Positions 36,080 to 45,106 of a stretch of 64,000 bases of DNA are shown here, in pieces. Each line of letters opens with the position of its first letter. Position 1 is the stretch's first letter. This DNA comes from Sulfurospirillum halorespirans DSM 13726 (lineage in GTDB: Bacteria; Campylobacterota; Campylobacteria; Campylobacterales; Sulfurospirillaceae): the NCBI RefSeq assembly GCF_001723605.1, contig NZ_CP017111.1, positions 186,001 through 250,000 on the forward strand, given 5' to 3'. A program made the position numbers and the translations under genes. The notes below the pieces were generated by a model. That model made no database searches. It was given only the letters and a program-made list of their open reading frames with translations, and was not told the DNA's origin.

Positions 36080-36752
36080 TGCGACTATTTTTCTCCTCTA
36101 TTCCACTAAGACCAAAGCGCCTCTCAAGCTCTTTGGAAATGAGTGATGGATGAATGTTTTTAGATCCTAACGCTACGAGGGCATGAAACATAAGATCGGC
36201 CGCTTCGTAGATAATCTCTTTACTATCACCATCTTTACATGCAAAGCAAAATTCACCCGCTTCTTCGACTACTTTTTTCAAAATGCTGTTATCGCCTTTG
36301 TGAAGCAGTGATGCCACATAAGAGCTTTTGGGATCAGCATGTTTACGCTCTTGAATGATATGGTAAATTTTATCGGTGATCGAATACGCTTCGATCTTTA
36401 TTTCTGGCTCTTTGGGTGTTTCATCAACGTCTACACGGTTAAAAAAGCACGACATTCGCCCTGTATGACACGCAACACCCTCTTGCACCACTTTGAGCAA
36501 TAAGGTATCGCTATCACAATCCAAATAGGCCTCTTTAACGTGTTGAAGATGCCCACTGGTTTCACCCTTTTTCCAGAGGCTTTGGCGGCTTCTGGAATAG
36601 TAGTGAGCCAGTCCCGTTTGCAGTGTTAATGCAAGTGCTTCTTGGTTCATGTAGGCGAGCATCAGCACTTCACCACTCGTGACATCTTGTGCAATGACAG
36701 GAAGAAGTGGTGAGGCATCCCAGTTGATGGAATTTAAAAGTGTTGAACTCAT
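36069..36752 (-). CDS. hisIE: Bifunctional phosphoribosyl-AMP cyclohydrolase / phosphoribosyl-ATP pyrophosphatase
   Basis: A 227-residue fusion for steps two and three of histidine synthesis. HisI covers residues 1 to about 115, with [19 protein letters not shown], the metal site [10 protein letters not shown] and [13 protein letters not shown]; HisE follows from about 128 ([15 protein letters not shown] and [15 protein letters not shown] with the Glu ligands). It lies between two genes unrelated to histidine and overlaps both by four and eleven bases. The partial palindrome TTTACATGCAAA (36234) overlaps codons for FACKDG. Confidence 0.95.
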   Translation of the reverse strand: MSSTLLNSINWDASPLLPVIAQDVTSGEVLMLAYMNQEALALTLQTGLAHYYSRSRQSLWKKGETSGHLQHVKEAYLDCDSDTLLLKVVQEGVACHTGRMSCFFNRVDVDETPKEPEIKIEAYSITDKIYHIIQERKHADPKSSYVASLLHKGDNSILKKVVEEAGEFCFACKDGDSKEIIYEAADLMFHALVALGSKNIHPSLISKELERRFGLSGIEEKNSRNEH

Positions 36753-37843
36753 TTGCTTATACTAACGGCTTTCTGACTATCTTTAGTATCAACCCAAATG
36801 TTTGGCACTGCACCACCAGGTGTTAGGAAGATTTTTGCATCTTTATTTTCACGAAGCGCTTCATTAAACTTACCTTGCACTTCAATTTGTCTAAGTGTCA
36901 AAAGAGGTGTTGAGATACTGTCACTAATTTTTTTGTTGGCGTACGCATCAGCTTCTGCTTCAATTTTAATCGCATTGGCTTGACCTTGCGCGTTAATTTC
37001 TCTCGCTTTAGCTTGACCTTCTGCTTCAGCTGCACGTTTTAAGGCTTGTTGATTGGCGATTTCAACTTCATAACGTGTTCGCTCGACTTCTTGTTTCGCT
37101 ACTTGAACACGTTCGATTTGCTCTTTGATTTTCACTGGTAAAACAATTTCACGAAGTTGCATTGTCAAGAGTTCAACAGGTTGACCCGGTTGTGCATCAA
37201 TCGCTTTACGGATTCCTTCTTCAATGTTAACCGCAATTTCATTACGCTTTTGAGGAAGTTCCTCGGCGTTAAACTTACCAATAACGGCACGTGTTACATC
37301 GCGAACGACGGGATTGATGATCTTATCTTCCCATGACATACCCCATGTTGCAATGGTCTGAGGTGCTGTGGTTGGCTCTAACTTGTATTGAACGGTGAGT
37401 TCAATTGAAACAGGAAGACCTCTAGCATCAAGGACGGAGATAGCAGCATTACGTTTAATGCCTGAGCCTCTTTGCATCACTTCACCCAAATCTTCGGTGG
37501 AAGAGTAGTTCATAATGCGCACTTTCGTATCGACAATAAAAACTTGTTGAATAAAAGGAATAAAAAGGTGAAAACCTGGGTCCATAGGCGTTGATTCAAA
37601 TTTACCGGTGGTGGCTTTGATACCCATTTCACCTGAGTTAATAATCACAAAAGGCTTTGCTACAACGGCAATAACCACGATAGCGATTAGCACATAGATA
37701 ATTCCTGCTTTTTTACCAAGGTTTTTCAAAAAATCGGGAGGTTCGATATTAAAAGGTGTGCGATTGTCATTGTCACCGCCACCACTGTTTCCGCTTCCTC
37801 CACCGTTTTTCTTTTTAAAATAATCGTTTAAATCTGCTGGCAT
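36749..37843 (-). CDS. SPFH/prohibitin-family membrane protein (HflK-like)
   Basis: A 364-residue protein with a Gly/Asn-rich cytoplasmic start (residues 13-28), one membrane helix (about 47-65), then the SPFH domain ([37 protein letters not shown]) and a long Ala/Glu/Gln-rich coiled coil ([23 protein letters not shown]). Such proteins form ring assemblies in the membrane and often regulate FtsH or membrane domains. In Campylobacter the same gene precedes ilvE on this strand. The Gly-rich start resembles HflK, but no hflC partner is here. Confidence 0.87.
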   Translation of the reverse strand: MPADLNDYFKKKNGGGSGNSGGGDNDNRTPFNIEPPDFLKNLGKKAGIIYVLIAIVVIAVVAKPFVIINSGEMGIKATTGKFESTPMDPGFHLFIPFIQQVFIVDTKVRIMNYSSTEDLGEVMQRGSGIKRNAAISVLDARGLPVSIELTVQYKLEPTTAPQTIATWGMSWEDKIINPVVRDVTRAVIGKFNAEELPQKRNEIAVNIEEGIRKAIDAQPGQPVELLTMQLREIVLPVKIKEQIERVQVAKQEVERTRYEVEIANQQALKRAAEAEGQAKAREINAQGQANAIKIEAEADAYANKKISDSISTPLLTLRQIEVQGKFNEALRENKDAKIFLTPGGAVPNIWVDTKDSQKAVSISK

Positions 37844-37860
37844 AGTTTTCCTTTAGTTGT

Positions 37861-38775
37861 TTAGATAAATGTTAATAAGTGTTTGTATTTTGGATTGCGT
37901 CCGTAGACAACATCAAAGTACGCATCTTGAAGTTGTTTGGTAACAGGTCCTCGTTTACCATCGCCTATGATGTAGTTATCGATATCTTTGATCGGTGTGA
38001 CTTCAGCCGCCGTACCTGTAAAGAAAGACTCATCAGCAATGTACGCTTCATCACGTGTAATGCGTCTGCGCTCAATGGGAATACCCGCTTCGCGTGCAAG
38101 ATCTAACACGGTTGCTTGGGTAATGCTTTCAAGTGAAGTGTCGTTTGGTGGTGTAATTAAAACACCGTCCCTCACGATAAAAAAGCATTCGCCACTACCT
38201 TCGGCGATAAAGCCATCTTTATCGAGCAATAAGGCCTCTTCATAACCAGCTTCTAAGGCTTCGTATTTTGCCATTTGTGAGTTAAGGTAGTTTGCCGCAG
38301 CTTTGGCTTTACCCATGGTTGAACTAACAGGATTTCGTGCAAACGAAGAGATTTTAACGCGAATGCCATTCTCTAAACCTTCATCACCGAGGTAACTTCC
38401 CCATTGCCAAGCTGCGATGGCTGTTTTGACAGGTGCTTGAACGTGGTTCAGTCCCATAATGCCGTATCCGAGATAGATGAGAGGTCTAATATAAACATTT
38501 GACGTAAAGTTATTGGATCTTAGCACTTCAATGTGCGCAGCTTCGAGTTCTTCAAGTGAATAAGTTGCTTTAATACGTGTGATTTTAGCAGAATTGAGCA
38601 AACGTTTGGTGTGCTCTCTGAGCTTAAAAATTGCCAGACCATTTTCTGTCATGTACGCACGTGTACCTTCAAAAACACCGTTGCCATAGTGAAGTGTATG
38701 GGTCAAAATATGTACTTTTGCATCGTCCCATGCAACGAGTTTGCCATCCATCCAAATGTATTTTGCTTTATCCAT
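37861..38775 (-). CDS. ilvE: Branched-chain amino acid aminotransferase
   Basis: A 304-residue fold-type IV PLP enzyme, the last step of valine, leucine and isoleucine synthesis. IWMDGKLVAWDDAKVHILTH opens the protein, followed by LHYGNGVFEGTRAY and, further on, NYLNSQMAKYEAL (Schiff-base lysine region), EGSGECFFIVRDG and SFFTGTAAEVTPI. Start ATG behind AAGGT. The 243-base gap upstream holds its promoter region on this strand and, facing the other way, repeat copy 3 and the second aldehyde dehydrogenase. Confidence 0.95.
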   Translation of the reverse strand: MDKAKYIWMDGKLVAWDDAKVHILTHTLHYGNGVFEGTRAYMTENGLAIFKLREHTKRLLNSAKITRIKATYSLEELEAAHIEVLRSNNFTSNVYIRPLIYLGYGIMGLNHVQAPVKTAIAAWQWGSYLGDEGLENGIRVKISSFARNPVSSTMGKAKAAANYLNSQMAKYEALEAGYEEALLLDKDGFIAEGSGECFFIVRDGVLITPPNDTSLESITQATVLDLAREAGIPIERRRITRDEAYIADESFFTGTAAEVTPIKDIDNYIIGDGKRGPVTKQLQDAYFDVVYGRNPKYKHLLTFI

Positions 38776-38863
38776 TGTTTTACCTTCTTAAAAGTCGTTT
38801 TCTAAAGAGTTACTATGTTATCCAAAAATTAATTAAAGATAGTTTTAGTATGAAAAGTTGAGT

Positions 38864-38869
38864 TATAAT
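38864..38869 (+). promoter_or_regulatory. -10 box directly before repeat copy 3
   Basis: Perfect TATAAT nine bases before the first base of repeat copy 3, preceded by an A/T-rich track and GTTGAG. Transcription would start at the edge of the repeat and run through it into the aldehyde dehydrogenase gene at 39019, giving a structured leader. Confidence 0.55.
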
Positions 38870-38877
38870 TCAATCTG

Positions 38878-38990
38878 GACACGTCTTTAAAGCAAAGCTC
38901 TAAAGACTACGTTAACACTGGGTAATCCTTGGCGGAATGCCCACGCACCTTTGGTGCTTTGAGTTCTTGCAAAACTTATTTTGCAAGAAC
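38878..38990 (+). repeat. Dispersed multi-hairpin intergenic element, copy 3 (in a likely 5' leader)
   Basis: In the plus direction: stem GTCTTTA/TAAAGAC around AAGC AAA GCT; core ACGTTAACACTGGG; stem GGGTAATCC/GGAATGCCC (one mismatch); hairpin GCACC-TTT-GGTGC; terminal 12-bp hairpin GTTCTTGCAAAA/TTTTGCAAGAAC. The first hairpin of copies 1 and 2 is missing. Unlike them it lies between divergent genes and downstream of a -10 box. The terminal hairpin begins with G and ends with C where copy 2 has C and G, another paired change. Confidence 0.85.
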
Positions 38991-39018
38991 ATTAGTGACA
39001 ATACAAGGAGTGAAAATC

Positions 39019-40437
39019 ATGAAAGCAAAGCTGTACATTGGTTCTACATGTAAAGAAACAAAAGCGTATAAAGAGGTGCATTCACCTTTTGATGGACGTG
39101 TGGTTTCAAGCTTTTGTATCTGCGATGCAATGGATGCCAAAGCCATTTTAGAAACAGCGAAAAAAGCAGCTTTACATGTAAAGCTTATTCCTTTGCATCA
39201 GCGCATCCATTGGCTTTTGGATGTGGCTCAAAAATTAGAATCTGAGCGTGAAAAAATAGCGCAGATTATTACTGATGAAGTGGGAAAACCAATCGCTTTT
39301 TCGCGTGTTGAAGTCGATCGTTGCATTGAGACGATTAAACTCTCCGCCAATGCAATCTTACATGTAAACGGTGAAACGTTCGATACCACGGCGATGCCCA
39401 GTGGTAAAAAGAGCTTAGCCTTTTACAAACGAGAACCTGTGGGCGTGGTGCTTGCCATTACCCCTTTTAATTTTCCACTCAACCTTGTCGCGCATAAAAT
39501 TGCTCCAGCTTTAGTTGCTGGTAATGCCGTCATCTTAAAACCCACCTCACAAGCGCCACGCACAGCGTATGAACTCGTCAAGCTTTTCATTGAAAGTTCA
39601 TATGCTTCCAAAGATGCGCTTAGTCTTATCTACAGTGGTGAAGGGGTGAATGAAGCACTCATCACCAGCAATATTCCTCGTGTGATTAGTTTTACAGGAA
39701 GTGTGGGTGTTGGGCGTGAGATCATGCAAAAAGCAGGGATTAAAAAAGTCGCACTCGAACTAGGAGGCAATGCGGCAACCTACATTGATGCCTCTGCTGA
39801 TTGTGCACTTGCAGCAAAACGATGTGCGGTGGGAGCATTTATTAACTCAGGTCAAGTGTGCATTTCCTTACAGCGCATTTACGTACATGAAGCCATTTAT
39901 GAAACGTTTGCTAAAGCGCTGGTGGAAGAGACAAAAAGCTTACATGTAGGCTCACCGTATGATGAAAAAACGTTTATTGGTCCAATGGTCAATGAAGCAG
40001 CGGTTGAAAAGGCAAAAGGATGGATTCAAAGCGCCATCAATGAAGGTGCAAAGCCACTGTGTGGTTTTACATGTAAAGATCTTTTGTTTGCGCCAACCAT
40101 TATGGCGGATGTGACTGAGCAGATGCAAATTGTGTGTGAAGAGGTCTTTGCTCCGATCGTTTCGCTGATCAAGGTAAGCGACTACGAAGAAGCAAAAGAG
40201 AAAATGAATGCTTCTTCGTATGGACTTCAATATTCTATTTTTTGCAATGATCTTTCTATGGCTCACAGAGCGATTGATGAACTAGAAGCAGGTGGCATTG
40301 TGATCAACGACATCCCCACTTTGCGGTTTGATCTTCAGCCTTATGGTGGCATCAAACAGAGTGGCATTGGAAAAGAAGGCCCCTATTTTGCACTTATGGA
40401 TGACTATACCCAGATCAAATCTGTGGTAATATGCTAA
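39019..40437 (+). CDS. NAD(P)-dependent aldehyde dehydrogenase (lactaldehyde/GAPN-like group)
   Basis: A 472-residue aldehyde dehydrogenase, unlike the one at 14080 in detail. ALELGGNAA carries the general base, INSGQVCISLQR the catalytic cysteine, FTGSVGVGREIM the cofactor loop, EEVFAPIV the second Glu. The overall pattern suggests the non-phosphorylating glyceraldehyde-3-phosphate or lactaldehyde dehydrogenase branch. Start ATG at 39019 follows AAGGAG; the longer in-frame extension to 38929 is only translated repeat. Five palindromes lie within it (39045, 39171, 39358, 39940, 40066), the densest cluster in the window, encoding TCK, LHVK, LHVN, LHVG and FTCK. Confidence 0.88.
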   Translation: MKAKLYIGSTCKETKAYKEVHSPFDGRVVSSFCICDAMDAKAILETAKKAALHVKLIPLHQRIHWLLDVAQKLESEREKIAQIITDEVGKPIAFSRVEVDRCIETIKLSANAILHVNGETFDTTAMPSGKKSLAFYKREPVGVVLAITPFNFPLNLVAHKIAPALVAGNAVILKPTSQAPRTAYELVKLFIESSYASKDALSLIYSGEGVNEALITSNIPRVISFTGSVGVGREIMQKAGIKKVALELGGNAATYIDASADCALAAKRCAVGAFINSGQVCISLQRIYVHEAIYETFAKALVEETKSLHVGSPYDEKTFIGPMVNEAAVEKAKGWIQSAINEGAKPLCGFTCKDLLFAPTIMADVTEQMQIVCEEVFAPIVSLIKVSDYEEAKEKMNASSYGLQYSIFCNDLSMAHRAIDELEAGGIVINDIPTLRFDLQPYGGIKQSGIGKEGPYFALMDDYTQIKSVVIC

Positions 40438-40460
40438 AAAATATCAACAAAGGAATTCAT

Positions 40461-40925
40461 ATGTTAACCATAGGCGATAAAGCCCCAGATCTTAGTCTTC
40501 CCAATCAAGACAATGTCGAAATATCCCTGCGAGATTTAGAGGGAAAATGGGTTGTGCTTTACTTCTACCCCAAAGATAGCACACCTGGATGTACGACTGA
40601 GGCATGTGATTTTACAGCAGCACTTCCTAGTTTTGAGGGTTTAAATGCGGTTGTTTTAGGCGTAAGTCCTGATAGTACTACATCGCATCAAAAGTTCATT
40701 GCCAAACAAAAACTTGAGATTACACTGCTTTCAGACGTGAGTACCGAAGTGGCACAAAATTACGGTGTTTGGCAGTTGAAAAAGTTTTGTGGCAAAGAGT
40801 ATATGGGCATTGTGCGTTCAACGTTTTTGATCGATCCAAGCGGAAAAATTGCGAAGCTTTGGTCCAATGTGAAAGTCAAAGACCATGCAAGTGAAGTTAA
40901 AAAAGCTTTAGAATCACTAAGCTAA
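40461..40925 (+). CDS. bcp: Thiol peroxidase of the Bcp/PrxQ type
   Basis: A 154-residue peroxiredoxin that reduces hydroperoxides with electrons from thioredoxin. YPKDSTPGCTTEACDF holds the peroxidatic cysteine and, five residues on, the resolving one. ATG at 40461 behind AAGGA is preferred over ATG at 40431, which overlaps the upstream gene and lacks a ribosome site. It ends at a strong terminator. Confidence 0.94.
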   Translation: MLTIGDKAPDLSLPNQDNVEISLRDLEGKWVVLYFYPKDSTPGCTTEACDFTAALPSFEGLNAVVLGVSPDSTTSHQKFIAKQKLEITLLSDVSTEVAQNYGVWQLKKFCGKEYMGIVRSTFLIDPSGKIAKLWSNVKVKDHASEVKKALESLS

Positions 40926-40932
40926 AGTGTCG

Positions 40933-40960
40933 TTTGGAGGCTTAAATGGGAGCCTCCAAA
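40933..40960. terminator. Bidirectional terminator between bcp and the DUF748-like gene
   Basis: TTTGGAGGCT and AGCCTCCAAA form a perfect 10-bp stem with an eight-base loop between convergent stops at 40925 and 40966. A short CTTTCTT follows on the plus strand. Confidence 0.8.
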
Positions 40961-40965
40961 CTTTC

Positions 40966-43842
40966 TTAGTTACTCACGGAAATCGAACAGCCCACCCACT
41001 CTTCACGAATGGCATCACTGGCTTGAGGCTCATTTTTGATGAGTCGTGCAGGTGCTATTTTATACTTTGTCGTCAAGGTTTGAAAGATGGTATCGAAACG
41101 CTTAAGTGCTAAAGCGTGAAGTGCTTCCGGCGTGACCGTGATGCTTTCTGCAATCTTAGAGATCAAAGCATCGTGAATGGCACCAAGGTCTAAATTCTCT
41201 TCTTTATAGGTTTTCATCAACTTGCTGTACGCATCATCTGAGTATTTTTGAATGAAAAGTTTTTTGATCGTTTTGCCATAACTGTCATCTTCTTTGCTTT
41301 TTTTAGGGATCAACGCTTCAATTTGCGCTGTGACATTTTGCTCTTGAAGAGCTTTGGTATCGAGGGTTTCATTATAACTTGGTGTAATGATGAGTTTGAG
41401 TTCCGCTCTTTTGTCTAAAATCTGACGATACTGCTCCATTTTTTCCTCTTCCGAGGCAATAAAGGCAGACTCACCTGCTGCAAAATCGATACTTTTAAGG
41501 TTCTCCGTCTCAATCCCTAACATAGAACCTAAAAGTTTAAACGGAGAGGTCGCAATACTCCCGATGAGGTTTCCAATCGCTTTCCATACAATGCTTCCAT
41601 AACGAAATTCAGGGTCATTCAGATCGCCACTGACGGGAAGGTCAAGATCGATTTGCCCTTTGGAATCTTTTAAAATAGCGATAGCAAGTCCTAAAGGAAG
41701 ATTGGTCGCATCTTTACTTTCGATCTTTTCACCCAAAATTAGCGAGTCAAGATTAATCTTATTGGCACCTTCCATGACCCCCTTTTTAATTTTATAGTTC
41801 AGATCCATGGAGAGTTTTCCCTCTTTGATAGCATAGCCTATAAATTTACTGGTATAGGGAGAAAGAGAAGGCATATCGATGTTTTTAAAGAGAATTTTGA
41901 GCATGGCCCGATCTTTAAAGTTAAAGGGTAAAATAGATCCATCAATCTTTGCATAGCCGTATTTATCGACTTTTCCTTCAAGTTTAAGCACGGAAGGTTT
42001 GGTGTTTTTGGTATCAAGAGTTGACATCGATCCATTGAGGCGATCGGCAAATGTTGCAAATGGAAGAAGTAAAGAAGCGTCTTTAAAATGCGTTGTTCCT
42101 CTTTTGAGTACGATATTGCCAATATACATGGACATCGCATCGTGTGTGCTTGGGGCTTTTTGTGTTTGAGACGACTTTTGGGGTTGTGTGGTTGATGTCT
42201 TTAAAAGATTGGAAAAATTGGTGGTGCCATCTTTTTTAATATCGAGATTGATATAAGGTTTATCCAGCATAATGTTTTGAATACTGAGCGCTGCAGGAGA
42301 GAGATTGTAAGCGATACGGCTAACATTCAGCGTTTCCCATGCCACAAGCGAGTTTTTTAATTTATCCGCGAGTGAAAATTTTGAGATGGTTGCATCACCT
42401 TCGATTTTGAACATTGGCTTTTGATCAAACGAAGCGCTTAGTTTAGACGTAAGCGATAAGGAACCATCTTGAATGAGCGTTGTTGTAAAAAGCGTGATGT
42501 AAGGTTGCACTTTTTCTAAAGAGAGTTTAGAGGCATTCATCACCATCTCAAGTGACGCCGTCGCAGGGATAAAAACACCTTTTGCGTTTAAAGAAGCGGT
42601 GGTGTCGATGGTGCTGTTAAAATCATAGGCAATAGGGCTATTTTGATCGTGCGTAATATTTTGAGCGATCAGTTTCAAAGGTGCCAAGTGGATAGGTGTA
42701 CTTTTGACATTTTTGTCTGTAACATCGATGGTTGCTTCATTGATTTCGAACGTTTTGAGTGCAAATTTCCACTCATTTTTAGTTTCTTGCGCGGCAGGTG
42801 TTGGTGTCTTGGGTTGCGTTGGTACACTTTTCGGCGTAAACAGACGTACTAAATTCACCGCATACTCTTTTTCCAATTGTACATCCACAAAAGGTTTGGA
42901 AAGAATGGCTTTTTCGATGCTGATGTTGGACGTTTGCAGGTCAAAATCAATCGTTTCAAGTTTGAGAGAAGGCACGTCAACGACTGTTTTTTGCTCCGTA
43001 TCGACGAAGCGAATATTTTCCAGTAAAGCAGATGCTTTTTCTAAAGATACCAGCGGTTTTTCTTTGCTCAAATCGATGGAAAAAGGAACTTTAAGCGAGA
43101 GTTCGCCTTGGGTAAGGGTTGCTGGAATGTTGGGTACTGCGTATCGCCAAAAGTTTGAAAGGGGAAGATGTGAAATGCCCAGTTCCCCGTAAAATTTAAG
43201 GGGTTCAAACGAAGCGCTACTGGCTAGCGTTATTTTTTCTTCATTTTTTAACATCACTTTGAGTGCGTGAATGCTCAGGTCATCTTTGTAAAAACTAAGA
43301 TTGTTGACCGCATAATTGATAGGGCCAATTTCGAGTTTAAACGGTTCACTAGGGCGTTCATCGCTAAAGTTTGTTTTCGCATTTTGGATTTCAACATGCT
43401 CAATGATAAAAGGCATGGTAAGGCTCGTATCTGTCGTTGCATTACTCTCTCTTGAAGGGTTTGTTGGAAAAAGACTCAGAAGTGTCAGATTCCCTTTTGG
43501 ATCAATTTTAAGGTCCACAAAGGGTTGCTCAAGCAGAAGTGATTTGACAAAAAACTCTTTCTTGAAAAGATAGGTTGGATCGTAATTGATGTAAAGATGC
43601 TCCAGCGTTGCAACGTCGTTTCCTGCTGTATCGTGCAGTGCAAAATGGTTTACATGTAACTCAAACGTGAAAGGGTTAAAGAGTACTTTTTCCATGGAAA
43701 CCAAGAGATGAAGTTTCTCTTGCAAAAGAGACGGCATTTGGGTACGTATCCACCATGGAAGGATCACAAAACCACTCAACGTATAGAGTAAAGGAAGAAA
43801 AATCAACCAGAACAGTAGATTTTTGAGACACTTTTTGATCAT
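40966..43842 (-). CDS. Large AsmA/DUF748-like envelope protein
   Basis: A 958-residue protein with an N-terminal membrane anchor (residues 8-32, LLFWLIFLPLLYTLSGFVILPWW) and a long, beta-rich periplasmic body with repeated strands typical of AsmA-like proteins: FNPFTFELHVNHFALHD, PYINLDIKKDGTTNFSNLLK (matched earlier by PFVDLKIDPKGNLTLLSLF), and GQIDLDLPVSGDLNDPEF near residue 750. Such proteins form bridge-like structures thought to move phospholipids to the outer membrane; that role here is inference. The C-terminal 170 residues are helical. Palindrome at 43650 encodes LHVN. Confidence 0.82.
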   Translation of the reverse strand: MIKKCLKNLLFWLIFLPLLYTLSGFVILPWWIRTQMPSLLQEKLHLLVSMEKVLFNPFTFELHVNHFALHDTAGNDVATLEHLYINYDPTYLFKKEFFVKSLLLEQPFVDLKIDPKGNLTLLSLFPTNPSRESNATTDTSLTMPFIIEHVEIQNAKTNFSDERPSEPFKLEIGPINYAVNNLSFYKDDLSIHALKVMLKNEEKITLASSASFEPLKFYGELGISHLPLSNFWRYAVPNIPATLTQGELSLKVPFSIDLSKEKPLVSLEKASALLENIRFVDTEQKTVVDVPSLKLETIDFDLQTSNISIEKAILSKPFVDVQLEKEYAVNLVRLFTPKSVPTQPKTPTPAAQETKNEWKFALKTFEINEATIDVTDKNVKSTPIHLAPLKLIAQNITHDQNSPIAYDFNSTIDTTASLNAKGVFIPATASLEMVMNASKLSLEKVQPYITLFTTTLIQDGSLSLTSKLSASFDQKPMFKIEGDATISKFSLADKLKNSLVAWETLNVSRIAYNLSPAALSIQNIMLDKPYINLDIKKDGTTNFSNLLKTSTTQPQKSSQTQKAPSTHDAMSMYIGNIVLKRGTTHFKDASLLLPFATFADRLNGSMSTLDTKNTKPSVLKLEGKVDKYGYAKIDGSILPFNFKDRAMLKILFKNIDMPSLSPYTSKFIGYAIKEGKLSMDLNYKIKKGVMEGANKINLDSLILGEKIESKDATNLPLGLAIAILKDSKGQIDLDLPVSGDLNDPEFRYGSIVWKAIGNLIGSIATSPFKLLGSMLGIETENLKSIDFAAGESAFIASEEEKMEQYRQILDKRAELKLIITPSYNETLDTKALQEQNVTAQIEALIPKKSKEDDSYGKTIKKLFIQKYSDDAYSKLMKTYKEENLDLGAIHDALISKIAESITVTPEALHALALKRFDTIFQTLTTKYKIAPARLIKNEPQASDAIREEWVGCSISVSN

Positions 43843-43947
43843 AGTATCCTCCTTCTGTGAGTAAATTTATTATACAACAAAATACAAAATTCTATTTAAA
43901 AGCACTATTAGTTTTATGAGGCAGGAAAGGTTATATGTTACCTATGT

Positions 43948-43953
43948 TATACT
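43948..43953 (+). promoter_or_regulatory. Possible -10 box of queH
   Basis: TATACT, 31 bases before the queH ATG, inside a small direct repeat (TTATATGTTACC / CTATGTTATAC). Weak evidence; the 142-base gap otherwise shows nothing clear. Confidence 0.4.
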
Positions 43954-43984
43954 TTTACAAAATTAAATCTAATAAAGAAATGCC

Positions 43985-45073
43985 ATGCTCGTTCATATTT
44001 GCTGCTCTGTTGATAGCCACTTTTTTCTACAAAAACTCCAAAACGCTTATCCCAAAGAGAGACTTATTGGCTTTTTTTACGATCCTAATATTCATCCTTT
44101 TAGTGAGTATGAACTCAGGCTCCTTGATGTCAAACGCAGTTGTGCGAAACTGGGCATTCCTTTACATGTAGGAGCCTACAATTACGAAGGGTGGCTAGAA
44201 GCGGTTCGAGGCTTAGAAGGTGAGCCTGAAAAAGGCAAACGTTGTCAAGTCTGTTTTGATAACCGGTTAGAAGCCAGTGCGCAAAAAACGCTGGAAATAG
44301 GTGAAAAAATCCTAACAACGACTTTACTAACAAGCCCTAAAAAATCACTCGATCAGTTAGGAAACGCATTGCGTTTGATTGCCGATCGGTACCATCTTGA
44401 AATCGCCGTACCTGATTTTAGAAAAGGTGGTGGGACGCAAGAGCAGTTTGCCCTTGCCAAAGAGGCGATGTTGTACCATCAAGATTATTGCGGGTGTATT
44501 TTTGCACTCAGTGTTCAACGAGAGCAACAACAGCGCTTTGCCGATGAATTAAGCTCTCCACTGCGACCGCAGATCCTTCCCTCTTCCATTGAAGCGCGCA
44601 CCGTTTTGTATGAAAACGTCATGGAACTCGAAGCGCAAAAAACTCCTTTTAAATTGGTGCGCGAGAAGTTTTTAAATTACAGACTGCTTCGTGCATGGGT
44701 GAAAAAGAGTAACCAAGACGTGGTGCCAAGTTATGTGCTTTTTTATTCTACATGTAAAAAAGAGAAGATCAAAGCAAACATCGAATTCATCAACGAAGGT
44801 GTTGGTTTTTTCAGCAAAGAAGAGGCGCGGTTTATTGCACTTAAAACGTTTAATGTTGTGGCAAATACGCACTATGCCAGTGTCAAAGAAATGCTACAAA
44901 ATCCCCCAACGGTGGAAATTGAAATGACATTTAGAAACGCGATAATGAAGTTATCCTTTGCCTCTTTAACCCCTCTTATCGTACTAGATGAGGTGAATGT
45001 GGGTGCTTATGAACTCTTCCTTCAAAGCAAAACTTACCATGACATTAGAGAAAATTTAGTATTAATTAGCTAA
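43985..45073 (+). CDS. queH: Epoxyqueuosine reductase QueH with C-terminal extension
   Basis: A 362-residue protein whose N-terminal 180 residues are QueH (DUF208): HICCSVDSHFF with the paired cysteines, FYDPNIHPFSEYELR, RCQVCFDNRLE, LLTSPKKSLDQLG and YCGCIFAL provide the ligands for its Fe-S cluster and the catalytic site. It reduces epoxyqueuosine to queuosine in tRNA. The second half (about 185-362) is not part of the minimal enzyme and has no recognised domain; it looks alpha/beta and is soluble. Same position as in Campylobacter (before fabZ). Partial palindromes at 44161 and 44749. Confidence 0.88.
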   Translation: MLVHICCSVDSHFFLQKLQNAYPKERLIGFFYDPNIHPFSEYELRLLDVKRSCAKLGIPLHVGAYNYEGWLEAVRGLEGEPEKGKRCQVCFDNRLEASAQKTLEIGEKILTTTLLTSPKKSLDQLGNALRLIADRYHLEIAVPDFRKGGGTQEQFALAKEAMLYHQDYCGCIFALSVQREQQQRFADELSSPLRPQILPSSIEARTVLYENVMELEAQKTPFKLVREKFLNYRLLRAWVKKSNQDVVPSYVLFYSTCKKEKIKANIEFINEGVGFFSKEEARFIALKTFNVVANTHYASVKEMLQNPPTVEIEMTFRNAIMKLSFASLTPLIVLDEVNVGAYELFLQSKTYHDIRENLVLIS

Positions 45074-45106
45074 AATATTAGAATTTTCATTGATAAGGTT
45101 TCAAGA

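Noticed and set aside
38929..39018. 30-residue N-terminal extension of the second aldehyde dehydrogenase
   Set aside because: It is repeat copy 3 read as protein; AAGGAG in front of the ATG at 39019 and the family's N terminus mark the true start.
43935..44171. Small hydrophobic frame before queH
   Set aside because: It overlaps queH in another frame and has no ribosome site; the queH frame has clear cysteine motifs.
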